This document shows positions 37,672-47,724 of a stretch of DNA of 64,000 nucleotides, piece after piece. How positions within the stretch are numbered: position 1 is the first letter of the stretch; every line of letters starts with the position of its first letter. The notes below the pieces were generated by a model. That model did not search any database. It was not told where the DNA came from and worked only from the letters and a program-made list of their open reading frames with translations. The translations under genes and the position numbers were made by a program. The stretch is from contig NC_040029.1 of the NCBI RefSeq assembly GCF_000972845.2, positions 4,081,811 to 4,145,810 on the forward strand, written 5' to 3'. Origin of the DNA: Larimichthys crocea (taxonomy: Eukaryota > Chordata > Actinopteri > Sciaenidae).

Positions 37672-38062
37672 AGTCAAAGGTCAGGAAGGAAGAAAGCATC
37701 CAGGAGCCTCTGATGTCTTATGCTGTATTATTTATTGATGCTTGATCAAGGAGAATTAGAGACACTCTCAAAGTTCATCAGAAGTGCCTGAGTCGGTCTC
37801 GCATTCTGACGAACTCGTGATGGTGGATGAACCTTAAACCCAAAGATCACACCCCAAATACTATACGCCCCAGAATTAGTCAAAGAGAATGTCTTTACTC
37901 TTGGAGGTGTTATTGTCAACATATTCTAGTCTGGAGACACAGATGTCTGTTTACACAGATTGGACCATCAACGGCAAGCTATCTATTATGTCTATGAAGG
38001 CAGCAATAGGTCTCTTCAACCCCGGCCACCACAGTGTTGAGATATGGTGGCACCTAGTCAAA
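37672..38062 (-). mobile_element. LTR-like repeat R4, copy 1, with 7-bp flanking duplication
   Basis: The block at 37679-38055 is about 377 bp and matches 50578-50933 over its full length. Read on the minus strand it starts AGGTGCCACC, carries CATCAATAAATAATACAGC with a polyadenylation-type AATAAA near its end, and finishes GCTTTCTTCCTTCCTGACC. Both flanks carry AGTCAAA (37672-37678 and 38056-38062), which looks like a target-site duplication. The length, the late AATAAA and the lack of coding fit a solo LTR, but the ends are not TG...CA and a 7-bp duplication is unusual for one. A non-autonomous DNA element is the alternative. Confidence 0.5.
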
Positions 38063-38244
38063 AGACAAACAATTAATACTGCCGAGGACCTCAAGGCCCA
38101 CACGTGACCATGTGTAACCTAAGGATAGAAAATTGCATAACAGTTACCACCGCCGGTCGATCAATGGAATAATGTAATAATAAAAAAAAGATTGCTCCCT
38201 AGTGCTACTAGTGGTCAAAATGTTCCCATTGTACCTTTCAAGGG

Positions 38245-38442
38245 TTGGTTGAGCGCTGTCGCCTCAAAGCAAGATGGTCCTGGGTTGAATTCCTGGTCAG
38301 GGCACGACCTCTCTATGTGGAGTTTGCATACGTTCTCCAGGGCGTAAACATGACTGGCATCACCGCCACTGCTCCGAGGATGGTTAAATGCAGAGAGAAC
38401 GGATTTCACTCTGTATAAAACCGTGTATGATTGATTTGATTT
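38245..38442 (+). mobile_element. tRNA-derived SINE
   Basis: TGGTTGAGCGC (about 38243-38253) is near an A-box consensus and GGGTTGAATTCC (about 38283-38294) near a B box, about 35-40 bp apart as in tRNA genes. Together they form a type-2 RNA polymerase III promoter head. The middle contains GTGGAGTTTGCATACGTTCT as in the 28-kb copy, then a deletion, then GTTAAATGCAGAGAG with ACGGATTTCACT and a TTGATTTGATTTG tail. B-box differences suggest it is no longer transcribed well. Confidence 0.8.
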
Positions 38443-38444
38443 GA

Positions 38445-40850
38445 AGTGCATGACATGTATTCATTTCCATTTTGATTTGATACTGCCTCTAGTCTGATTG
38501 AACTCTGACCTGCTGTTGTAAGACCGCTAGTCATGCCGGCTCCCACATAACCCTGGTGATGCCATCACCAGTTACCGTCACGGGGTTATCTCGACTTCCA
38601 GCTTGGAGACTACAACACTGTAACATAAGGTTGAAAGACTTATGAAAAAATGGCATGGAGCTGCATCATAGAAAGTGTACACTCTAGTGTTTTTGGAGTT
38701 TGACCGAGGATTGCATAAAGCGGGATAGCTGTGTGAGCAGAACATTGCTGGTCTGAAAAAATGGAAATCCTTGGTGGTTAAAGCTTTCAAGCATCCTTTC
38801 AACCTCCTGTCCAAGTGCCATTGAGCAAGCCACTTTGTCCCCAGTCGCTCTGATTGCACAAGCCTCTAGTTATAATGAGCATCTCCCGTGTGAGGCAAGT
38901 AATTTTATACACAAGAGACGGGGTGCTATACTGTCAAAAACAGGAAAATCCCTTCCCTGGAGTTTTCAAGTGGATGCGGATCTGACAGTTTAGACAGCTG
39001 TGGCATTTGTTTGATATGGTTTTCATGTTCATCAAACTAGTGAATGACCATGAACGCCCCGTGGATGACAGTGCTGTCATCTTGTGAGAAAGCACTCGTA
39101 TCCGGGAAAACTGCAAAAAACATATTATGAAGTGAAGGCGGTCATTATTCAGCGGGTTCTTACCTCGTCCTCAAAGGGGTTGAGTGGACCAAGAGAGAGC
39201 CAGAAAAATGCATTTTTTCGGCCGCTTTCATGAATTCATATCTTCACGTTAGCCAAGTGCGTCCTCTATTTTGGCAGTTACAGTATATGTATGATTCAGC
39301 ACCATGTGAGATAAGCCACCCAGGTACTCAGACATCTTTAAAAGTAAAAGTGAAGTAGGATTGAGTGTTGATAGAAAGGCGCTCCTTGGACAGGTAATGG
39401 ATAAAAAAGGAAATAAAAGACCGTTAAATGGATGATTCATATTTTAACATTTAACAGAGAAACCTCCAAATGTCCCAACGTGGTGCTGTTATCTACTTTG
39501 TGTCCCCAAGGCTTTACACATTGTGATTAAGAAGCCTCTTAAATCTATTCTCCAACTAACTACAAACGTTTCTATCGAAGTTAAATATGGCTTTGAGTCC
39601 ATTCCCAAATGGGGTCATTCTGGGAGCAAGGGGAGGAAAAAAATATCCTCTGCTTTAGATTATGTATTATGAATTCTCTTACAGTAATATATTTAGTCTG
39701 CAAGGCTTTTGTTTATGGCGTTGCACACATTGAACAGATAAGAGTTGAATCATCCTGCAGCCAAATTTTGACCACAAATATGCTGTGTGCTGAAGGTTAT
39801 TGCCGTTGTTTATTTTCCTCCTCCTCCTATAGAACACCATCAAGTACGACTTCAGAGAAAAAAGGCTGTACACAGTTGTTATGCAGAACACTGAACAGAG
39901 TGAAGATTGGAGCAAATTGGTATACACCACAGGCCAGAACAGGAATTTGAGCTTGCAGTATCAGAGAAAAGCAGAGATTAGAGCAACGCAGAGACGAAAA
40001 TAATGGAAAACATCACAGATCAGAAGGATAGAAGAGTTAACCCGGGGAACAGAGCAGAACCGAAGCTCTGCAGTCGTGTCAGGAAACTGCAAGAAACCAC
40101 ATCTGGTGCCAACATGGAGGTGCATGGATGACTGCAAATAGTGCCTAAATATAAGGACTCACGGTAGAAAGGCTGCTTTAGTGGTTGATTGTTAAATTTC
40201 CACCAAAAAGTGCACTGCCTGATCATGCTGATTCATTGCTGTCACCGAAAATACCACTTCCTCTGCAATCCGTTTGGCCCAAACACACTCGAAATCACGA
40301 TAAATTGTCATTCACAGCTGTCCTTGCCCCAAACCTTACAATATGGCTCCTAGAGGGTTTGTTTTAACACCTTGCCGTCTGTAACGGTGGTTTCCAATGC
40401 CTAAATTGTCTTTACTCTTGCCTCTTAATGAGCCACATATGGGTTGCAAGGTGAATGCAATTAACTGCAATTAAATAGTGGGTAAAAAGGAAAAGCAGCA
40501 ACACTTTACCTAATGGAAACTGAACTGAACTGAAATCCAGTGCTAAAGCAAAGTGAAGCAACCCAAGAGCTTAACAGCAATTCCCAAGACTTTTACCACT
40601 CACGCTTCAGATGGAGCATCTATTGCTGTGCAGTGAGAGGGCCAGAGATAGTTACAATGAGTGCCATGGCTCTTTTGAGGAGGTGGACAGACCACTAAAG
40701 CGTGTGGTCATTGGTGCCTATTAGTTCTGCTAGAATGAACAGGAGCAGAGGCCGGTGTTGGATTGCTAAAAAAAGAAAGATTGGAAGGTTTTGTTGCCAT
40801 CAGTTGAAACCTATATGATGCAGAGTTCTGTTTGCTTCCTTATTTTTATA
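38445..40850. other. Unassigned DNA
   Basis: No gene is visible. Near 40380-40500 the sequence (GCAATTAACTGCAATTAAAT) has paired CAATTAA motifs within otherwise unrepeated DNA. Confidence 0.45.
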
Positions 40851-41640
40851 TTTCCTGTAAAAACAGGAAGATGGGAAGGGACTTGTCACCTGCTATGCAT
40901 TGCAGGTAGTGCCATGAGCTAGTGCCAGCATCTACCGTCTATTACAATCCAGAAACCAGTCTGGCAGGGAATACAGTAGCCTACCAAGGTGGTTTTTCTT
41001 GCTGGGTTTGGCCTCTGGCATCCTGCGGTTGACTCAGTTCACTGAGCTGCATGCCCCAAAGGGCTAACAACACTTAGTGGTTCGCTACTTAGCAATCTTT
41101 TCATCTGGGAAGTCCTTAAATCACCTCGGTAGTGTAATGTTATTCCCTGTTGGTCTCAAATGCCATGCTTGAACCCGGGCTGGTCTGGTTGCTGACGGCA
41201 GATTTAGTTAGCTGGCCAAATTTGTCCATCAGGAAACTCATATAGAGTTTAAGCTGAGCAGCTGGATATGGTATTTTTGTATAAAATATAATCCAATCTC
41301 ACCAAAATAAGTGAATAAAGTTGTGCTTTTGGAGAGTATTCAGTGAGGCCCGGCCATGGATGCATGTATCAGCCGTCAGAATCACTCACTGTATCTGGAT
41401 ACAAAATTAGTATATGCCCCAGAGTGCAGGATGAGTCATCAACAACTTTTTTACCATTTACCAGGAAACTCTAAAATATCATACCTGAAAATATCTCAAA
41501 AATAACTTCTCTGGACGAGATACTGTATGACGTATGTTATTAAAAACACTTAAACATCAAGTTTGACTTCATGGGAATGGTATGGTTTTCTGCTTTTGGT
41601 GAAATAGAGGCTAAAATAAAGACAAAGTTGATTCTGACAG
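40851..41640 (+). repeat. Dispersed repeat R1, copy 2 (longest)
   Basis: This is the longest of three R1 copies. It begins CCTGTAAAAACAGGAAG and has GGGAATACAGTAGCCTACCA, CTACTTAGCAATC and CAGGATGAGTCATCAACAAC, then ACCTGAAAATAT, GAGATACTGTATGACG and ACATCAAGTTTGACTTCATG. The last three segments recur at 47.5-47.7 kb. No coding frame or clear terminal repeats are visible. It may be a non-coding element of almost 800 bp, but the class is unknown. Confidence 0.6.
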
Positions 41641-41644
41641 AACA

Positions 41645-43085
41645 TTTTGAAGTCGATTTACTGGCTTTACATATTAAACCCTTCAGTTACAAAATGTCTT
41701 TGTAAGAAGACGAACATGAACAGGCCAAGTTTGGGAACGTTATGTATAAAAAAAAAAAAAAAAAGATTTCATTAGGAGCTCCCTGAACTGAAGCAGCGGA
41801 TCACAGAGCCTTGAACAAATCAGTTAGAGCGAGAGCGAGTAACTGCAGGTCTCTTTTCATGTGTTGAAATCCGTTTGCATCGAAAAGCTCAAGAAAGGTC
41901 AAAGCTGGCTCAGCAAAGGCCGACTTGATTTCACACTTACCTGAGATGTGAATAGAATCACACAAAAGTTGAAGTTTTAAAGAAAGGTGGGGAATATAAT
42001 ATCATCACTCTAGAGACCATAGAGAATAACACATTGCTTTAACTCATTGTTGCATCATTTATATGACCATGTCTACTTTGTCTCCTTTATGCTACCATGC
42101 AATACAAAAGGGAGTATGTGCATTGTAGTTAATGACATAGAACAGAACAGGGATATGGTCTTTAAAATCACATTATGTGCCTTTTTTTTAAAAGATGTTA
42201 CATATACTGTATACACACCCACTGTCAGTACAGGTTTTCCCATTAAGAGTACTTCTCTCCAGTGGCTCGAAGGAGTTAAACCGCAGTTTATCCTGCTGGC
42301 CTTTAATGGATAAGAAAAGGTAACAAAATCCCCTGAAATACATGAGTTAATGTGTCTCACATTTCAATTGCATCTGGACATGCAAACGGCAATACAAAGC
42401 AGCGTGCCGTGTGTTGAATTACATGTAGTATCTAATGTCTTGCCAAAGTAGTAGCGATAGTTCACACATACAAATTGAATTTTACCTCAGCCTTGAAACA
42501 CATTTCAGGGTTGGATTTCAGTGGTACTCCATGATGCTCACAGTCCCGGGGCCATAAATTCCACATGATACTTTACAAGTGGAGACTAATGCTTGACTAG
42601 CAGAATGTAGAGTTTTACTATAGTTCTACAGTTTAGAGAAGCTGGTCTCTTAAATATCTAATGTATACAGACAAAAACAAGACCTCTGCACTAATCGCTG
42701 ACACATTTTAAAACAGCAGGGCAGACAGCTAGTGTAAGCATACAATGAAGTCTGGACAGCAGCATTGAGGAGTTGCATGAACTTCGATTTGTTTTGCAGA
42801 AACCTGCGACTCTTGAGTTTTGCTGCTGACAGATTGCTAGAGGGCTTAACATACCGGAACATCTCTTGAGGAAACGTAAAAACCTCTGGGGCTGTAATGC
42901 TTGGTGACTTAGTCCCATCCTGTATGCTGAAGAGTTGCATTGAACAGGTACTCAATGCAAACACTCATGGAAGATCTCAACATTGGTGTGATAACACAGC
43001 AAATTTAAATGTGCATAACCTGTAATTCTGCCCCGATTAGAACATGGTACAATGCTAAAACTTGGCAACAAAACTTAAAAACAAA
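41645..43085. other. Unassigned DNA
   Basis: No gene is visible. A run of A lies at 41749-41763. CTAAAACTTGGC near 43057 begins a local repeat relation with 43.26 kb. Confidence 0.45.
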
Positions 43086-43089
43086 ATAA

Positions 43090-43242
43090 AAACACTGGCA
43101 TATTAAACAAAGTATCTCTAGCTTGACCCCAAATTTAACTGAAGTTGTTGCACTTGACTGAATTTCACCTCTGGCTATCATTTTCATGACGTGATGTGCT
43201 GATGTGTGTCCAATCCAAGATACTGCATTGTCTTCTAATCCC
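43090..43242. repeat. Local repeat R5, copy 1
   Basis: AAACACTGGCAT, GCTTGACCCCAAATTTAACT, ACTGAATTTCACCTCTGGCT and GTCCAATCCAAGATACTGCA all recur in the same order at 45523-45682, with scattered substitutions. The minus-strand translation also looks similar in the two copies, but this follows from DNA similarity. Flanking TAGAACATG plus GCTAAAACTT motifs at 43039 and 43245 show an extra short tandem relation of about 206 bp. Confidence 0.85.
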
Positions 43243-43244
43243 TA

Positions 43245-45520
43245 GAACATGTTGTGATGCTAAAACTTAGCATGTAAAGACAGATTTTTCTATGGCAACA
43301 CAAGAAAGTAGACGTTTTTGGTCAATTGTTTGGCCAAGTGTGTCAACACAATCGTCGAGTTAACTAAGGGGCTAATGTGTTTTAACACAGGTGCTTGTTG
43401 GATTGGTCGATTATCTTTGGAAACCTTCAGATATAAGAGTTATGTCTGACATTTCTGAAACTAATAAACTGACTTTCATGTCCAATTCAGGCAGCAATTG
43501 TCCAGCTGTGTGGAGGGGAGGAAGCTGGCAGGGTTTGAACTTGGTCTTCTGTCATTTTTCATACGGCACAACACTATGACTGCCTTCATCTCCACATTTA
43601 AATTACTATTGCATCTCGCCCCTCTCTGACGGCCAGCTTTTCCAACTACGTTTGATTGGGACTGTTTGGAACAGTTATAAACACCTCAGAAAAGGTGGAT
43701 GACAAGTATTTCTGTGTTTCTAGGCTACATTGTTGACAGCAAAATAGGATTGTTTGATTGGGTTCATCCTTGATCAAACGAGTAAATCTGGGACTGACTT
43801 TTAGTCGTTGGTGAAAGCTTTGAGTAATAAAACGCTGGAAGACAGACGCCGAGCTTCTTGCAGTTGGACTAGTAAGTAATATTAGTGTTGTGGGACTTGC
43901 ATGATGTTTGGCTGTTAGCAAAGCTGTCAGATCACTAGTTTTCAGTCATATGTAATATATTAGTGTTGATATTATTGTCCACAGCAATCTGAAACAGATG
44001 GTAATAAATTGCGAAAAAACCTATTTCCATGTAGTATGACTTTAAACCACTAGAGGTCAGAAAACACAAGATTTCCAGCTGATGTAAACACCTCACCTCA
44101 CTGCAGTAATATTAAAATGTATCCCAAGATGTTCCAGTACACTGTGACATCACCATTGCGTGTGGTTAGTGCATCATTGCACACTGAGAAGGCAGTTAAA
44201 ATTGCTTTTCAGACTAGTTTATTTTTTTATATTCTTTGTGAATGGAAAAATGTATCTCAGGTTGGGTTTCATTATACATTGCATACATTACTTAGGCCTG
44301 ATTGCTTCAATAGTCAATGGAGGTGCTCTCCTCTGGGAACAGAAAGAGTGCAGTGGAAACTTCCCTCTCCATACCGCTCACATGGAGTGACATCTTGGTG
44401 CAGAATGAGGAGGACGGAGGATGGAAATCAGCAGGAGAGGCTGCTGTTGTCAGAGAAGACGGCTGATGTGGATTCCTCACTGTAGCGCCTAACGAGAGCC
44501 CCTGCAGGCTTCAAGCCTCTGGCAATGCTTCAAGGTGACTCAATTTATCTTAAAGTGCCATACATGAGGACCACCTTGAAGATGTAAATAATAGAAAAGT
44601 GCCCTGGTATTGCATAGGTGATGATCTCTCTGCATAAACAGTACCGGATGAAGATCCCATGTAAATTCTGTATGAATGTTTTAAAGAACCCCATGTAGTG
44701 CTGGTGGTGGTGGTGGTAGCTGAACAGGCAAAATCATGACTCAAAGGCTGTTGTCTGAATCTCTTAACCACCTGGAAGATGCGGACGTGGGAAATGAATG
44801 AGACATGCTCACCCTGCCCTGAAAAAAACATCTGTGACGGGTTGCCTGGAAAAAAATGACTTTTTAAAAAATGTTCTAACATGTTTCATGCACAAAAAAA
44901 ACCCAAACATTTCCTTCTGACATGAAAAGTTTATGAAGGGCAGGGAGATAGAACATCGGAAAGCCTGGAAGGCATATACATTCATCTCCACATTGCTTGA
45001 CTCAGTTCTGAAACATTTGTTTTTCTTGGATTGCTTCTGGCTTACGGGCTTTAAAATGCATCAATTAACACTAACACTAATTCCTCTGTTTGACGTGTGT
45101 TTTACTCTATTTCAGGATACAAGCGTGTCCCCATTCTGTTAGACATCATAAAACCCAGATTGAAACTCACTGCGTAGATTTCGGGTGGAATATCGCCAAC
45201 TATCCTGTTATTATGGCCTTCGATGGTGACCAACTTCAAATCTATCAGGGGATAGTTGAAACAGATTGTCTGGAGAATGGTTTTAATTAGCTACGTGGCC
45301 AACACACACACACACACAAAAGAAAATCCTGTTATTTAAAATGATGGATTGTGTTTGCCGGTGCAACGGTGCATCTCTAGAGGTTGTTTTTTAAAATGGA
45401 TCTCGGAAAAACAATAGGAGTCTGTGACCTTCAGGAGGCCGGCTAAACTGTTTGTCGCTTCTGACTATGTAGCAAATATACCGGCGGGGTCTAGATTGTT
45501 TTTGAACAAAACTTTTTTCT
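43245..45520. other. Unassigned DNA between the R5 copies
   Basis: No gene is visible. A (TGG)n run is near 44701-44717 and a CA run at 45302-45318. CCACTAGAGGTCAG near 44048 looks like a fragment of an interspersed element. Confidence 0.45.
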
Positions 45521-45522
45521 TA

Positions 45523-45682
45523 AAAACACTGGCATCCTCATATTTAGCAAAGCATCTGTAGCTTGACCCCAATTTTAACTGAGGTTGTTGTACTCGACTG
45601 AATTTCACCTCTGGCTAACATTTTCGTGACGTGACGTGCTGACTTGTGTCCAATCCAAGATACTGCATTGTCTTCTAACCCC
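45523..45682. repeat. Local repeat R5, copy 2
   Basis: This is the second copy of the 43.1-kb block, in the same orientation about 2.4 kb downstream. It differs by a short insertion after AAACACTGGCAT and by point changes. It is either a local segmental duplication or two insertions of one family. Confidence 0.85.
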
Positions 45683-46489
45683 TTTGTTAGAACTGTATGT
45701 GGGTGTATTGTGTTTTGCATTTGCCTGAATCTACTTTGCTGCTCTCTCAGTGGCTGAACATACTGTACAGCATTCAAGTGTGACTACATTTGACTGCAAA
45801 ACCCTCCACACCCACTTCTCTCCACTACTTATCAGTAATGATAAAAATGAATTATCATCTAAATTAGAATTAACTCTGGCCCGTCTCTTCTTACTGTTTT
45901 GGATTTTTGGCAAGTCACACTTGTCCCGTAAGCAATTTTCTCCTGCCATACTTCATTATCTGCAGTCCTCGCTGTCTTTGATCAGCCCTATCGTGCACAT
46001 TGCAATGTTTAAGAACATCACAGGGTATGTACTGTGTATGTTTGTGAGCTGAGGGATGTTATATATGAGATAGCGAAAGACAGCTGGCTGACAGTTCCCC
46101 ACATCAAGGCGTAGGCATTTAAACATCGCCTCCGAATTATCTATCGGTTTCTGGTGGCCTTGCTGCATTCAGCAAGAAGTGTAAGAGAAAAAAGTTTCAT
46201 ATGAATCCTCAACAGCTCCCTAGACAGGCCAAGGTTAAAGTGGTGTTAAGAATTTCTTTTTTAGGTCTTGTCAAAATCTTTGATCAGTATGAAATAGCAT
46301 CTCGAGAAGCCAGAAATCGGAGAGTGGCTGCTTTCTGATTGATCGATTATTTGAAACCCTGAACTTGTAGAGCGCTCTGTACGTTTGAGGATCGCGAGTT
46401 GTTAACGTCTCTAGTGCCTCGAAAAACTTACAGATGTGCCTCACTGACTTACTCAACTATATATATGTCTAGGCAAAATAATAACTCCG

Positions 46490-47080
46490 CTCAGTCGCCC
46501 TATCCCTGCTCAATTACAACCAAAGCCCCTTAATGAACATGTTAGAGAATAAATCATTCCCAAGTTCCTCTTCACTGACGTCACCGCCAATTACGAAATT
46601 ACATGAAAAGCTTTGCCAGGAAATCAGCCAGCGCTTTGCGGGGTGAACTATTGGTAACAACAGGTTCCTCCTAATTGAAACCGGTGCAGCTGTGCATGGC
46701 TGCACAGCCTCGCCCCCCATCCCCTACCTCCTGCCGCCGCACATGCAAATCCCATTTTGCTAAGGATTGTTACAGCTACAGATAATCACTCCTTAGATGA
46801 GCTGTTTTTCACTGGAGCTTATACATATGAATATGGTAATGAAGTCACTCGAGGGGGGCTTTAATAAGGGAGGTAATCGATAAGGCAATTGACGCTAAAC
46901 AGCCGAGTTTATCTCCTGTTGCACGTGTGACACAGGTAATGAGTCACTGGTACTAGGGGGAAAAGTGTAATAGAAGCATTTATCAAACATGTGAAACGGG
47001 AAGCAAATTAGCCGCTTGCTGTATCTCTTTCTGTTACACCTCAAAGCATAATTCCTGTGCACAGGTCTGTAATTGGAACA
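46490..47080. promoter_or_regulatory. Candidate conserved regulatory block
   Basis: Non-repetitive DNA holds a palindromic CRE core TGACGTCA (46576-46583), an octamer ATGCAAAT (46743-46750), a perfect 8-bp hairpin GCTGTGCA/TGCACAGC, and several CAATTA and AATCGAT cores. Single motif matches occur often by chance. The case rests on their density and on the absence of repeat similarity over almost 600 bp. No comparison across species could be made. Confidence 0.3.
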
Positions 47081-47514
47081 GTGTGTGCTTATATGTCACT
47101 GAATAGATGGTGAGATTTGCTATTTGAAAAGTGCATTGCATGTCAGTGTCACAGAGAGTGAATGGATAATAATGGTCTCCTGAAGATGGTCTAGCAAAAA
47201 AGAGGTTATACATATAAGGAAATATAATAAAAATGGAACGGCAGAGTAAGATTGAGGCGAATGTTCTTTTAAATTAATTGTGTTTATTTATTAATACAGT
47301 TAGGATAGGAAGGCAAAAGCATGGTTGTAACACATAATGGGCAGAGATTTAACACATGTACTACCCATGGTGCAAATGAACCTGCAGGATACAGGTCCTC
47401 ACCTCCACTTAGGTCCTGTTTGCCATGACCCAACCTGGAATCTAACCCGGGGGTGTCAGCTCAGAGAGAAAGGGTTTCAATGGATGTGAAACTAGCATAC
47501 GTCTTTGTTTGCTG

Positions 47515-47720
47515 TATTAGTCATCAACAACTTTTTATACCGTATAACAGGAAATGACAATTTCGAAAATACCTGAAAATAAGATGACCCTAAAACTTAT
47601 TTTTGGCATTGTTGGGCCAGATACTGAACTATAGGTGAAATATAGCACTAGACATAACACTTCAACATCAATTTTGACTTTAAGGGCACTTTAAAAAAGG
47701 ATCACCAAATTTGTTACAGT
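47515..47720 (+). repeat. Dispersed repeat R1, copy 3 (3' part)
   Basis: TTAGTCATCAACAACTTTTT, CAGGAAATGACA, ACCTGAAAATAAGATG, CCAGATACTG and ACATCAATTTTGACTTTAAG follow the order seen at 41.43-41.58 kb. The 5' part of the family is not recognisable upstream. Confidence 0.65.
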
Positions 47721-47724
47721 TCAC

